64,000 nucleotides of DNA, taken from assembly GCA_963775445.1 (NCBI GenBank), contig CAVZIT010000004.1, forward strand, positions 1,674,001-1,738,000. The letters are read 5' to 3'. The position numbers and the translations under genes are program-made. Under the pieces are notes generated by a model. The model was not told the DNA's origin and ran no database searches. It saw only the letters and a program-made list of their open reading frames with translations. Source of the DNA: Dokdonella_A sp963775445. Lineage in GTDB: Bacteria; Pseudomonadota; Gammaproteobacteria; Xanthomonadales; Rhodanobacteraceae. Position 1 is the stretch's first letter; each line of letters starts with the position of its first letter. Shown piece by piece: positions 41,536 through 51,900 of this stretch.

Positions 41536-42240
41536 ATGGCGATGCATGCGCTCGACAATCCGGTTTGGGAATCCCTCGCCAGCCATCACTCGGCGCTGGC
41601 GTTGAAAACGGGATGCGCGGCACGCTACCCAGGCGAGGTTGCCCCCTTCATCGGTGTGAAGATGGCGGAAGTAGGCGCTGCGTCAGACGCGGCGATGCTG
41701 GTTGGCGATGGCGAATCGGTGTTGTTCGTCGGACCTGCGCCGCCGTTGTCGCCATCGTCCTGGAGTACCAAACCGGCTGTCCTGATCGCGCAGATGACCT
41801 GCGATTCGCACGCCGCGATCAATGATGGGCCGAAGGTTACGCGATTGACTTCGCCGGCGCAGATTAGCGACATGCTTGCGCTGACCAAGCTCGTGTACCC
41901 GCATTATTTTCGCCCGCGCACAGTCGAGATGGGCCGCTATTTCGGCATCTACGATGGCGACAGACTGGTCGCGATGGCGGGCGAGCGCATGGGTTTCGGC
42001 GAATACCGGGAACTCAGCGCGATCTGCACGCATCCGGACCATACCGGTCGCGGATTTGCGCAGCGGCTGACGGCGATGTTGAACAACGACGTCCTCGATC
42101 GTGGCCGTCGTCCATTCCTGCACGTGAGTCACAAAAACACTCGCGCGATCGCGTTGTACGAACGCCTCGGTTACCGGTTTCGTGCCGATATTCCATTGGT
42201 GGCGGCGACGCGCCTCGCGGCGAGTTCCGGCAGGCCCTAG
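41536..42240 (+). CDS. GNAT family N-acetyltransferase, FR47-like
   Basis: The 234-residue protein shows the acetyl-CoA fold in its second half: YRELSAICTHPDHTGRGFAQ carries the motif A Q/R-x-x-G-x-G/A form, and HVSHKNTRAIALYERLGYRF is motif B. This is the FR47-like group. The N-terminal 110 residues are a less conserved first domain, common in this group. The acceptor amine is unknown. A hairpin at 42373 may end its transcript. Confidence 0.88.
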   Translation: MAMHALDNPVWESLASHHSALALKTGCAARYPGEVAPFIGVKMAEVGAASDAAMLVGDGESVLFVGPAPPLSPSSWSTKPAVLIAQMTCDSHAAINDGPKVTRLTSPAQISDMLALTKLVYPHYFRPRTVEMGRYFGIYDGDRLVAMAGERMGFGEYRELSAICTHPDHTGRGFAQRLTAMLNNDVLDRGRRPFLHVSHKNTRAIALYERLGYRFRADIPLVAATRLAASSGRP

Positions 42241-42372
42241 TCCGACTTGCATTTCGTCGGGTCTGCGCGCTTTGAACTACGACGAGAGGATTTTCGCGAA
42301 GCACGTATTGGATAGCGCGCGCACCGTTGGTGTCCTGAGGCTGTTTTCACCATTTTTGGTAGACGTGGCGAA

Positions 42373-42401
42373 GCCGCTCACGTCGGAGACGAAAGAGCGG
42401 C
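42373..42401. terminator. Terminator-like hairpin between convergent genes
   Basis: GCCGCTC (42373-42379) and GAGCGGC (42395-42401) form a 7-base stem, followed on the plus strand by CTCATCTTTT. It is placed to end both the GNAT transcript and the opposite hemerythrin operon. Confidence 0.55.
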
Positions 42402-42428
42402 CTCATCTTTTGGTGGAGCGACCGGAGG

Positions 42429-42578
42429 TCAGGCTCGCCGCAACAGGACGAATGCGAGCACGATCAAGACGAGCAAGCCAATACCGCTCGGGTAATAACC
42501 CCAACCGGTACTGTAGGGCCAAGCCGGCAACGCACCGAAGATCAACAGCAACACGATGACAAGTATCAGGATTCGCAT
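42429..42578 (-). CDS. DUF3309 small membrane protein
   Basis: This is a 49-residue gene that a length filter would miss. It reads MRILILVIVLLLIFGALPAW, PYSTGWGYYPSGIG, LLVLIVLAFVLLRRA. DUF3309 proteins have exactly this plan: a hydrophobic helix, a W-P-Y-S-x-G-W-G-Y-x-P-S-G turn, a second helix and a basic end. GAGGAG lies 6 bases before ATG 42578. It is 23 bases downstream of hemerythrin on the same strand. Its role is unknown; genes of this family often appear in stress-related operons. Confidence 0.88.
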   Translation of the reverse strand: MRILILVIVLLLIFGALPAWPYSTGWGYYPSGIGLLVLIVLAFVLLRRA

Positions 42579-42601
42579 GCATCTCTCCTCGAAATCCGAA
42601 A

Positions 42602-43060
42602 TCAGCGACGCGCGAGCAACTCGTGTTTGCGCGCCTCCATACTTTCCCCGAGCCTGCCGAGCTCGGCCTTGCTCAAAATTCTCCGTGCGCGCGGAAACAT
42701 GTCTTTCTCTTCTTCATCCGCGTGGTGCTCCACCAACTCCTTGAGGACTTTCGCTCGCCCGCTGAATTTTTCGCTGGCCGGATCGGTGCCCACGAGATCG
42801 GGTAGCACCAGATCGCCGGCCGCGCGATGCTCCTCAAGCGCCTCGAAGTACATCTGGTCATCATCGGCCTTCTTGCCGTTGCGCTTGAACGCCGGGTAGA
42901 AAATCTCTTCCTCTATCTGCGTGTGCGCTTCGAGATTGGCCTTTATCTTGTCCAGCAGCGTTTTGCGCGTCTTGATGCCACGCGCGGTGGTATCCGTAAG
43001 TTCCCTGAGCAGTTTGCGCATCAGGTCGTGATCATCCTTTAGCAGCTTGATCGCATCCAT
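42602..43060 (-). CDS. Hemerythrin domain protein
   Basis: The 152 residues from ATG 43060 (site AGGAGG) form a four-helix bundle with the di-iron ligands in order: LLKDDHDLMRKLL, EAHTQIEEEIFYPA, EEHRAAGDLV and VEHHADEEEKDMFPRA. Single-domain bacterial hemerythrins bind O2 or NO and may protect against oxidative or nitrosative stress. It is followed by a DUF3309 gene in the same operon. Confidence 0.93.
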   Translation of the reverse strand: MDAIKLLKDDHDLMRKLLRELTDTTARGIKTRKTLLDKIKANLEAHTQIEEEIFYPAFKRNGKKADDDQMYFEALEEHRAAGDLVLPDLVGTDPASEKFSGRAKVLKELVEHHADEEEKDMFPRARRILSKAELGRLGESMEARKHELLARR

Positions 43061-43669
43061 CGACGTGTTCCTCCTTCTTTGGCCAAGAATGACGTGCCAG
43101 TCAAGGTAAGTGAGCGCGCTGGAACAGCGGCTAAACGAATCGACCGAGAGGGCCTTCCTCGATGAGCGGAGCAAGAGCAAATCGTGGCGAGGTCGAGCCG
43201 CGTAGCAGCCGTTGGCTGCCGTTGCTCTCCGACGATCCATGCGCCAGTCCCAGAACTGCCTCAGTCAACTCTCTCCGCAGTCATGCAGGTGGCGGTCGAG
43301 TTGAACCTGTTGCAAATCGGTGCTGCGCGATGCGAAGCGCAGCGAGCGCAAACCGGAAGAGCGCATGGAAAGGCCAAGATGGGCATCAACGACAAGGTGC
43401 AGGGCGCGGGCGACCACAAGTCCGCCTGTTGCCGATGATCGCGCCACGGATACGGGTTTATTGATCCGCTTGCGCAGCGAGCATCGAAGGCGCGCAGCGC
43501 GCTGCGCGGTGCGGGCAGGGCATTGATCAGATCGTGCCGAAATTGCGATTGGCACCACCGGGTTTCAGACGCTCTCTTGCAACCCGAAAGGCGGCGTACT
43601 TGTACCAACGGGTACGGATGAGCGAGGATCGGAACAGAATCGAACCTCCGTGCCTTCGAGCGACGCACC
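43061..43669. other. No supported gene
   Basis: The 609 bases between hemerythrin and the CopD/HemJ-like gene have frames on both strands, but none has a recognisable motif or a good start. I see no RNA structure or repeat. Confidence 0.4.
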
Positions 43670-44119
43670 ATGGCCTACCTCTGGATCAAGACTTTCCACC
43701 TGCTGTTCGTTATGGCATGGATGGCCAGTGTGTTCTACCTGCCGCGAATTCTCGTCAATCTGGCCGAGGCGGCCGGAGAGACTGCCGTGATCGCCCGCCT
43801 GCATTTGATGGGGCGACGCCTGTACCGCTTCGGGCACATGATGTTTGGTTTGGCGTTTCTGTTCGGCCTGTTGCTATGGCAGGGCTGGCGCGTGTTTCCG
43901 AATGCACTGCCCAACGTGACAGCCTCGATGCACTGGATCGACGCAAAGCTCCTGCTGGTCGCGATCCTGCTTGCGTTCTTCATCTGGAGTGGCCGCATGC
44001 TCAAGGCAGGCGAAAAGGGCAGTGCGCTACCGTCATCGAGGACGCTTCGGTGGATCAACGAGCTGCCGGTATTGCTTCTGCTCGGCGTGATCTATCTGGT
44101 GCTCGCCAAGCCGTTCTGA
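43670..44119 (+). CDS. CopD/HemJ-like membrane protein
   Basis: The 149-residue protein has four hydrophobic helices. The start WIKTFHLLFVMAWMASVFYL and PRILVNL match the first helix of HemJ (UPF0093), with the His in helix 1 and MGRRLYRFGHMM and WIDAKLLLVAILLAF later. HemJ oxidises protoporphyrinogen in many bacteria lacking HemG. This relative lacks some HemJ-typical residues and is usually named CopD family, so heme synthesis is possible but not shown. Confidence 0.8.
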   Translation: MAYLWIKTFHLLFVMAWMASVFYLPRILVNLAEAAGETAVIARLHLMGRRLYRFGHMMFGLAFLFGLLLWQGWRVFPNALPNVTASMHWIDAKLLLVAILLAFFIWSGRMLKAGEKGSALPSSRTLRWINELPVLLLLGVIYLVLAKPF

Positions 44120-44227
44120 CTTGATCGGTCGTGTGGGAAGATTGCCACTTCGATGCACGCTGCGGAACCCCGCAGAAGACCCGTTGAAGACTGTCGGCAT
44201 GTCGAAACGAAGCGTCGAGGCGACCGA

Positions 44228-45289
44228 ATGAGTCGAGCGACCGCGGCATCCCATCTCTCGGCGTTTCTCGCGAAGCCGGGCAACGCGCGATTGGCGTTGC
44301 TCGCCGGCGAAGCGCTGCTCGATACCGGCGAAATTGATTTGGCAGTCGCGACATGGACGCTCGGCGATGACGCCAACGCGATGGTTCGTCGCATCAAGGA
44401 CAATCCGAATGCGCCCGCGGAGGGTCGCCGCCGTTCCCGAATGGCCGATGCGCGGTTATGCGAATTTCTCACCCGATTGCATCGGGACGCAGTTGACGCG
44501 TTCGAGGCCCGGACAGGTGCGACGGTCGAGCGCGTGCGTCGTGCTGTTTGGCCACTGACCCACACGAGCGAAGTGGAGTTCAGGACGCCGATGCAGCGGC
44601 CGGTGATCTTCTACATGCCCGAATTGCCAGCGGCTCCGGTCGAGCCGAATGACGCATTCGCGTGGGTGCCGACACTGGAGACGGCATGCGCCGAAATTCG
44701 TCGCGAGTACGACAGCGGCATGCAGTCAGGCGTCGACGTGCGGCCGTATGTCCCGGCCGAAACCCATGCGGCCGACTGGCAAGATCTTCGCGGTTCGCTC
44801 GATTGGTCCGCTATCCACCTTTACCATGATTCTGCGGCGACGCCGATGCTCGCGAAATTTCCGCGGACCCGGCAAGCACTCGACGCGGTCGACCTCGCCA
44901 GGATCGACGGCACGCCGATGGAAGCGTTTTTTTCGCGGCTCAAGCCGGGCGCGCACATCCCGCCACATTACGGCCTTACCAACACCCGCGTCACGGTGCA
45001 CCTGCCATTGATCGTTCCCGACAACTGCGAGATTCGGGTTGGGCGCGAACTGCACCCCTGGCGCGAAGGGAGGATCATCGCGTTTGATGACAGCTTCGAG
45101 CATGAAGCGTGGAACCGTTCGGCCTCGGATCGGGTCGTCCTGATATTCGAGGCGCACCATCCCGGCCTGTCCGGGCAGGAACGCGCGGCGATCGAGCATG
45201 TCTTTACCGTGAGGCAGCGTTGGCTGGATTCGCGACTGGTCAGGCTGCAAGGCTGGCTGACGCAAGCAGGCTCGTCGATCCAGACCTAG
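44228..45289 (+). CDS. Aspartyl/asparaginyl beta-hydroxylase family protein
   Basis: From ATG 44228 the protein has 353 residues; the open frame starts at 44153 but without a good site. The N-terminal 110 residues are helical and may be TPR-like. The dioxygenase core has FFSRLKPGAHIPPHYGLTNT, then RVTVHLPLIVPDNCEIRVG and GRIIAFDDSFEHEAWNRS, which supply the iron His pair and the 2-oxoglutarate Arg. Members hydroxylate Asp or Asn in proteins or act in lipid A modification (LpxO). The substrate is open. Confidence 0.87.
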   Translation: MSRATAASHLSAFLAKPGNARLALLAGEALLDTGEIDLAVATWTLGDDANAMVRRIKDNPNAPAEGRRRSRMADARLCEFLTRLHRDAVDAFEARTGATVERVRRAVWPLTHTSEVEFRTPMQRPVIFYMPELPAAPVEPNDAFAWVPTLETACAEIRREYDSGMQSGVDVRPYVPAETHAADWQDLRGSLDWSAIHLYHDSAATPMLAKFPRTRQALDAVDLARIDGTPMEAFFSRLKPGAHIPPHYGLTNTRVTVHLPLIVPDNCEIRVGRELHPWREGRIIAFDDSFEHEAWNRSASDRVVLIFEAHHPGLSGQERAAIEHVFTVRQRWLDSRLVRLQGWLTQAGSSIQT

Positions 45290-45361
45290 CGTATTGCGAT
45301 CGATTCCATCTTCATGCTGGTTGCCGTAAGTCCATCAATCAGCACGAGGCAACTGGCCATG

Positions 45362-46471
45362 TCAGGACAGCAGCGAGGAGACATGTCCGGCAATGGCCAG
45401 GCAAGCCGTGAGGCCCGGCGACTCGATGCCGAACAGGTTTACCAGACCGGGTACGCCGTGGAACGATGGCCCGTCGATGCGGAAGTCGACCGCGGGTGCG
45501 CCGGGCGCGCCGAGTCTGGGACGGATTCCGGCATAGGCCGGTAGCAAGGTGTCGTCTTTCAGGCTTGGCCAGTACCTTCGAATGGCCGGATAGAAGCCCA
45601 TGACCCGTGTCGGATCGAGATCGTAGTCCAGCGCATCGACCCATTGCACGTCCGGGCCGAATCGCGCGCGACCTGCAAGGTCGAGCGTGAGGTGTATGCC
45701 AAGACCATCCGCTCCGGGCAGGGGATAAACGAGATGCCCGAACGTGCTGCTGTGGGCAAGACTGAAATAACTGCCCTTCGCGAGATAGCTGCGTGGTACC
45801 GATTCGGCGGGCAGTCCATGGATGCGCGAGGCCAGCGGGATTGCGCCATGGCCGGCTGCATTGACGAGCGTGGATGTTCGCAGGGTAGTCGCCGGATCAG
45901 TGCCAACCTGGATATCCATGGCGTGCGGGAGCACGTTGACGCCCTCGACAGGGCTGCGCAGCGCCAGCACTGCTCCACCGACCTCGGCTTCTCCCAGCAG
46001 TGACAGCATCAACGCATGGCTGTCGACAATGCCCGTGCTCGGCGAAAGCAAGGCGGCAACGCCCGCGATCTCCCGTTCCAGCGTGCTGAGTCCGGTTTGG
46101 TCGAGTCGTTGCAAGTCATTCACGCCATTGGCTTGCGCCAGGCGCCAGAGACGATCGAGATCGCGGGTCTGCGCCGCGTCTGCGGCGACGATCAACTTGC
46201 CGCAACGTCGGTAGGCAACGCCATGATCGTCGCAAAACCGGTAGAGCATGTCCCGGCCGGCAATACACAGGCGCGCCTTCAGCGAATCGGTCGGATAGTA
46301 GATTCCGGCATGGATCACCTCGCTGTTGCGCGAACTGGTTGCGGTGCCGATGGCGGATTCGGCTTCGAGGATCAGCACCTCTCGGCCCTCGCAGGCGAGG
46401 GCGCGTGCCACCGCGAGGCCGATCACACCGGCGCCGACGACTACGCAATCGACTCGCTCCATTTCCGACAT
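45362..46471 (-). CDS. FAD-dependent oxidoreductase, L-2-hydroxyglutarate oxidase type
   Basis: The 369-residue protein starts with the FAD motif VDCVVVGAGVIGLAVARALA and has ATSSRNSEVIHAGIYYPTDS, LKARLCIAGRDMLYRFCDDH and FGIESPGLTACLAIA, the signatures of the LhgO/YgaF branch of the DAO superfamily. Those enzymes oxidise L-2-hydroxyglutarate or repair it as a metabolite-damage product. It is divergent from the FAD monooxygenase gene with a 160-base spacer. Confidence 0.88.
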   Translation of the reverse strand: MSEMERVDCVVVGAGVIGLAVARALACEGREVLILEAESAIGTATSSRNSEVIHAGIYYPTDSLKARLCIAGRDMLYRFCDDHGVAYRRCGKLIVAADAAQTRDLDRLWRLAQANGVNDLQRLDQTGLSTLEREIAGVAALLSPSTGIVDSHALMLSLLGEAEVGGAVLALRSPVEGVNVLPHAMDIQVGTDPATTLRTSTLVNAAGHGAIPLASRIHGLPAESVPRSYLAKGSYFSLAHSSTFGHLVYPLPGADGLGIHLTLDLAGRARFGPDVQWVDALDYDLDPTRVMGFYPAIRRYWPSLKDDTLLPAYAGIRPRLGAPGAPAVDFRIDGPSFHGVPGLVNLFGIESPGLTACLAIAGHVSSLLS

Positions 46472-46631
46472 TCCGCGACGCGCAAGAATTACCAGACTGC
46501 CCCATTCGAGGGCGGCGGGCCAGACTCACGCGTGCAAGAGTCACCGCTATCCGGGAATTGATTCGCTCACGCGTCATGGCGAGGCTTTCGAATACCATCG
46601 GCATCACGCGCATCGACAGGAAGGCAGCGAC

Positions 46632-47810
46632 ATGAAAATAGCAATCAGCGGTGCCGGCGTCGCGGGTCCGGCACTCGCATACTGGTTGCATCGCAGTGGG
46701 CATGTCCCGACGTTGATCGAACAGGCACCCCGGTTTCGCACTGGCGGCTACGTCATCGATTTCTGGGGAACGGGCTATCGGCTTGCCCAACGCATGGGTA
46801 TCGCTGCGGCGATTCAGGCGGCCGGCTATGACGTGCAGGCTATCCGATCGGTCGGGCATGACGGTTCGGTCCAGGCGAGCCTGGGAACCGCGGTGTTCCG
46901 GCGCATCACGAAGGGCCAGTTCACGAGCCTGCCGCGCGGCGATCTGGCTGCTGCAATCTATGCCGGCATCGAGGGAAAAGTCGAAACGATTTTCGGCGAC
47001 AGCATTGCCGCGATCGAAGAACATGCCCACGGCGTTCAGGTGCGCCTCGAAAAGCAGGAGGCGCGCGACTTCGATCTCGTGATCGGCGCGGACGGGTTGC
47101 ATTCCAACCTGCGTCGGCTCGCCTTCGGACCCGAATCCCTTTTCGAGCGCTACCTCGGCTGCTGCGTCGCCGCCTGCGTGATCGAGGGCTACCGACCGCG
47201 CGATGAACTTGTCTATGTGACGCACAACGTGCCGAACCGGCAGGTGGCGCGGTTTTCACTGCGCAGCAATCGCTCGATGTTCCTGTTCGTATTCCGTTCC
47301 GAGAAGAAGGCCATCCCGGAAGCAGCCGCCGAACGCAGGGCGATCCTGCGACGCGAATTCGCCGACGCCGGATGGGAATGCCCGCGGATCCTTGCGGCAT
47401 TGGATGGGGTCGACGATATCTACTTTGACGTGGTCAGTCAGATCCGCATGGAACAATGGTCGCGTGGACGTGTTGCTTTGATCGGCGATGCCGCCGCCTG
47501 CATTTCGTTGCTCGGTGGCGAGGGAACAGGTCTGGCAATGACCGAGGCCTATGTGCTGGCCGGCGAGCTGAAACGAGCCAATGGCGAATACCGCCAGGCA
47601 TTCGACGCCTACGAAAGACGGCTGCGCCCGTTCATCGAAAGCAAGCAGGTGGCTGCGAGGAAATACATCGCCTTCTTTGCGACGCGTACGCGATTTGGTA
47701 TCTGGTTTCGCAACCAGGCCATGCGCGCCATGAACCTCGGGCCGCTCGTGAAGTTGTTCGCCGGACGCAGCTTGTCCGAGGAACTCAAGCTGCCCGATTA
47801 CGGCATGTAA
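46632..47810 (+). CDS. FAD-dependent monooxygenase, PHBH class
   Basis: ATG 46632 follows AGGAAGG and gives 392 residues. MKIAISGAGVAGPALAYWLH is the FAD GxGxxG motif. DLVIGADGLHSNLRRLAFG is the DG motif binding FAD and NAD(P)H, and GRVALIGDAAACISLLGGEG is the GD motif. GGYVIDFWGTGY is typical of a group that includes tetracycline- and antibiotic-modifying hydroxylases, but the substrate cannot be inferred. It is a single gene. Confidence 0.9.
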   Translation: MKIAISGAGVAGPALAYWLHRSGHVPTLIEQAPRFRTGGYVIDFWGTGYRLAQRMGIAAAIQAAGYDVQAIRSVGHDGSVQASLGTAVFRRITKGQFTSLPRGDLAAAIYAGIEGKVETIFGDSIAAIEEHAHGVQVRLEKQEARDFDLVIGADGLHSNLRRLAFGPESLFERYLGCCVAACVIEGYRPRDELVYVTHNVPNRQVARFSLRSNRSMFLFVFRSEKKAIPEAAAERRAILRREFADAGWECPRILAALDGVDDIYFDVVSQIRMEQWSRGRVALIGDAAACISLLGGEGTGLAMTEAYVLAGELKRANGEYRQAFDAYERRLRPFIESKQVAARKYIAFFATRTRFGIWFRNQAMRAMNLGPLVKLFAGRSLSEELKLPDYGM

Positions 47811-48063
47811 CGCGAAGCGACCTGTCGCTTCGTGAGGGTCACCTCGCGCCGAATCTTTCATAACCGATCGTCTGCACGCGCGAGGTGATCTCGCAGCGCG
47901 TGTCGTTCGGGCGCAGGGGATATTGATTCGGCAATTCATTTTCGCCTTTTCCCGCATGGCGCCGGACCCCCATGAGAGCGGCGGGGCAAATCGACAGATG
48001 CGGCCGCCTGTCGCGCACGGTACGATTGTCGGGCCGCGGGCAGCGGCGCCGAAGGTCGCAGCA

Positions 48064-48348
48064 ATGCGTTATCTCTACTATTACCTCGCACCGTACCTGA
48101 CGCCCCCCGTCCTCCTTGCGATCCTTGGAGTGATCCTGCTCATCGGGATCCTGTGGATCGTGCTTCCATTTTCCGTGTTTGGCATCAAGCCGCTGCTGCG
48201 CTCGATCCGTGATGAACTGCGCACGATGAACGCCAGCACCGCCGAATCGATCGCCCAGCAGCGCGAATTGATCGAGCAGCAGAAAGTCCTGATCGCAAGG
48301 TTCGGTGGAGCGTCGCATACCAGGCTTGACGGCAACACCGAGGCGTGA
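48064..48348 (+). CDS. Small membrane protein, 94 aa
   Basis: From ATG 48064 (GAAGG upstream) the protein has one long hydrophobic segment (about 10-45, PPVLLAILGVILLIGILWIV) and a helical coiled tail rich in Glu and Gln (ESIAQQRELIEQQKVLIARF). I do not know the family; it resembles short YtxH/DUF948-like membrane-anchored coiled coils. It precedes the DUF6165 gene by 57 bases. Confidence 0.68.
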   Translation: MRYLYYYLAPYLTPPVLLAILGVILLIGILWIVLPFSVFGIKPLLRSIRDELRTMNASTAESIAQQRELIEQQKVLIARFGGASHTRLDGNTEA

Positions 48349-48405
48349 AGATGTCTTCGACCAAGGCCCGTATCGCAGGCGAATCGGTGGGGTTGGGGGT
48401 GTGGC

Positions 48406-48795
48406 GTGAGTGAAATATCCGTGCCGATTTCGCATGGCGAGTTGATCGACAAGATCACGATTCTCGAAATCAAGGCCGAGCGCATCCCGGATGCAGCGAA
48501 ACTCGCCAATGTGCGGCGCGAACTCGATCTGCTTGATCAGGTGTGGACCCGTCACTCGGATGCGCGGGTCGATATTGCTGTCGAACGCGAGCAACTCAAG
48601 GCCGTCAACGCGGCACTGTGGGACATCGAGGACCGGATCCGCCTCAAGGAAAAGGCGCAGGCTTTCGACGCCGAATTCATCGAGCTCGCGCGCTCCGTGT
48701 ACATTCGCAACGACGAGCGTGCGGCGATAAAGCGCTCGATCAACGAGCGCCTCGGCTCCACGCTGATGGAAGAAAAGTCCTACCAGTCGTATTGA
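48406..48795 (+). CDS. DUF6165 family protein
   Basis: The start is GTG 48406 (SEISVPISHGELIDKITILE). The 129 residues are helical, with EIKAERIPDAAKLANVRREL, EDRIRLKEKAQAFDAEFIEL and YIRNDERAAIKRSINERLGS, all typical of DUF6165. Members are found near cell-envelope polysaccharide genes in many Proteobacteria; the role is unknown. The C-terminal MEEKSYQSY is also conserved in the family as I know it. Confidence 0.85.
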   Translation: MSEISVPISHGELIDKITILEIKAERIPDAAKLANVRRELDLLDQVWTRHSDARVDIAVEREQLKAVNAALWDIEDRIRLKEKAQAFDAEFIELARSVYIRNDERAAIKRSINERLGSTLMEEKSYQSY

Positions 48796-48928
48796 GGCGT
48801 GGGCGCCGCATTCTGCTTTCTCGCGTCGCTCGCGCGCTGGACGAGTGGCGTCGGCGAACGTCGAGGCAAAGGGGAGCGAGCAACGCCATACCGCATGGCG
48901 ACGGAAGCACGCAACATGGAAAAGCGAA

Positions 48929-51900
48929 TCATCGAAAGTCCCTCGAGGCAAACACGAGTTCCGGCAACAGGTGACTCAAGTCGAACAGCCGATGCGCGAT
49001 CAGGTGCTGCACACCATCGGCCGCTTCGAGCACACCCTCGACGCCGAGCAACATCGATTCGAGCAGGACGCGGGTCTGCCGTTCGGCCACTGCGCGCCAC
49101 ACGATCACATTCACGTTGCCGGTTTCGTCTTCGATCGTGACGAAGATGACGCCCTTGGCCGTACTCGGGTGCTGGCGTCCGGTCACGAGTCCCGCGCAGC
49201 GCAGGCGTCGGCCGGCATTGCGTTGATGGCCTGCATCGCAGGCACGCAACATGCGCTGTCGCTCGAGCGCGTTGCGCACCAGTGCCAGCGGATGCTGCTT
49301 GAGCGATAACCCTTGCGCCGCGTAATCGGCCAGCACGTCTTCGCGCACCGACGGTGCGCGCAAGGCGACGCGTTGTTCGCGAACCTGGGCGCCGACGAGC
49401 AACGCGGAGGTGCGTTCGACGCCGGCGCTGTCCCAGCGTGCGCGATGCCGATGGCCGCTCAGCGAACGCAGCGCATCGGCATCGGCCAGACGCGCGCGTT
49501 CACCGGAATCGAGTCCGGCGCGTCGGACCAGATCGGCCACATCGCGAAACGGCATGAGCTTGCGCGCGGACACCACACGCGCGGCGCAGCTCTCGGAAAG
49601 TCCACGCACCAGTCGAAGACCGAGTCGCAAGGCGAGCGATGGTGTCGCTTCCTCCAGCGTGCAGCCCCATTCGCTGGCCGAAACATCCGCCGGCCGCACT
49701 TCGACCCCGTGGCGCGCAGCATCCTGGATCAATTGCGAAGGTTGATAGAAACCCATCGGCTGCGAATTCAGCAGCGCGCAGACGAAGGCCGCCGGATGAT
49801 GGTGTTTGAGCCACGCCGAGGCGTAGGCAAGCAGTGCAAAACTGGCCGAATGCGACTCGGGAAATCCGTAGTCGCCGAAGCCCTTGATCTGCTCGAAGAT
49901 CTGTTCGGCGAAGGCGGGCGGATAACCATTCCTTTGCATGCCGGCGAAGATGCGCTCGCGGAACGGTTCGAGTCCGCCGCGGCGTTTCCAGGCCGCCATC
50001 GCGCGGCGCAACTGGTCGGCTTCGCCCGGCGTGAAATCGGCCGCGACCTCGACCAGACGCATCACCTGTTCCTGGAAGATCGGCACGCCATAGGTGCGCC
50101 CGAGCACCTTCTCGATTTCCGGTTTCGGGTAGGTGACCGATTCGAGTCCCTGCCTCCGGCGCAGGTACGGATGCACCATCTGCCCCTGGATCGGCCCGGG
50201 CCGCACGATCGCAACTTCGACCACGAGATCATAGAACGTGGCGGGTTTCAGTCGCGGCAGCATCGACATCTGCGCACGCGATTCGATCTGGAATACGCCG
50301 ACCGTGTCGGCCTTGCGCATCATCGCGTAGGTCTCGCGATCGTCCTGCGGAACCGCGGCGAGATCGAGATCCGGTCCGCCATGCGCACGCAGGAGATCGA
50401 AGGACTTGCGCAGGCAAGTCAACATGCCGAGCGCAAGGCAATCGACCTTGAGCAGGCGCATCGATTCGAGGTCGTCCTTGTCCCACTGGATCACCGTGCG
50501 GTCGGCCATCGCGGCGTTCTCGACCGGCACCAGCGTATGCAGGGGATGCTCGGAAATCACGAAGCCGCCGACGTGCTGCGACAGATGACGCGGGAATCCC
50601 TTTAATTCACCGACCAGCGCGATCAGTTGCCGCATCACGCGGCTGCCCGGATCGAAGCCGCGCTCGCGCAGCGCATCGTCGACGGACATCGTGCGCACGC
50701 GCGAGAAGATGCTGCTCAATCGATCGAGCCGATTCGCGTCGAGACCGAGCGCGCGGCCGACATCGCGCACGGCGCTCTTGCTGCGATAACGGATGACGGT
50801 CGCCGCGAGGGCGGCCCGTTCGCGTCCGTACTTGGCGAAGACGTACTGGAGGACTTCCTCGCGCCGCTCGTGCTCGAAATCGACATCTATATCGGGCGGC
50901 TCGTTGCGTTCGATCGAGAGGAAGCGCTCGAACAACAGGTTGCCGTGTTCGGGATCGACTGCGGTGATGCCGAGGCAATAGCACACCGCGGAGTTGGCCG
51001 ACGAACCGCGGCCCTGGCACAGGATGGGCGGATCCTGGCGGCGCGCCCACGAAACGATGTCCTCGACCGTCAGGAAGAAATGCTCGTATTCGAGTTGGGC
51101 GATCAGGGAGAGTTCGCGTTCGATCTGCGTGTGCACGGCAGGCGGGATGCCCTCGGGCCAGCGACGCGCGGCGCCCGTCAGAGTCAGTTCGCGCAGGTAT
51201 TCGATCGGCGTGCGATCCTTCGGAACCAGTTCGTGCGGGTATTCGTAATTCAAATCATCGAGGTTGAGTGTGCAGCGTGCGGCGATGCGCAGGCTTTCGG
51301 CGAGAAGCCCGGGGGGGTAGATGCCCGCCAGCACGTTGCGCCGACGCAGATGCCGCTCGCCATTCGGAAACAAGGCGTGGCCCGCTTCGGCGATCGTGCA
51401 GCCGACACGGATTGCGGTCAGCACATCGTGCAGCGCGCGCCGCCGGCGCACATGCATGTGCACATCGCCTGCTGCGACCAGCGGCAGGCCATGTTGTTCG
51501 CCGAGCGCACGCAGCGCGGCGAGTTCGGCTGCATCGTCGGGTCCGTTATGCAGCTCGACCGCGAGCCATGCGCGACCCGCGAAATGCCGTGCCACCCATG
51601 CGCCGTGCTCGTTTGTTTCGTCGTCGAAGGTCGAAACGACGTCCTCGGGGCGGTGGCGTTCCCTCGGGAAGGCGGTCTTTCGTCCAACCGGAAAAAGACT
51701 GCCGGCTGACCACAACACCAGCACGCCATCGCCGATAGTCTCGACATCCTCGCGCGTCAACCGGTATTCGCCCTTGACGCTGCGCCGGCGCGCGAGCGTG
51801 ATCAGCCGGCACAGCTCGCTGTAGCCATTCTGGTGGGCGGCGAGCAGCACGAGTTTCGGTCCGTCCTCGAGCCGTATTTCGCTGCCGACGATGAGCGCCA

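Noticed and set aside
49313..51709. Two long open frames opposite dnaE2
   Set aside because: They are shadows of a gene with full DnaE2 motifs.
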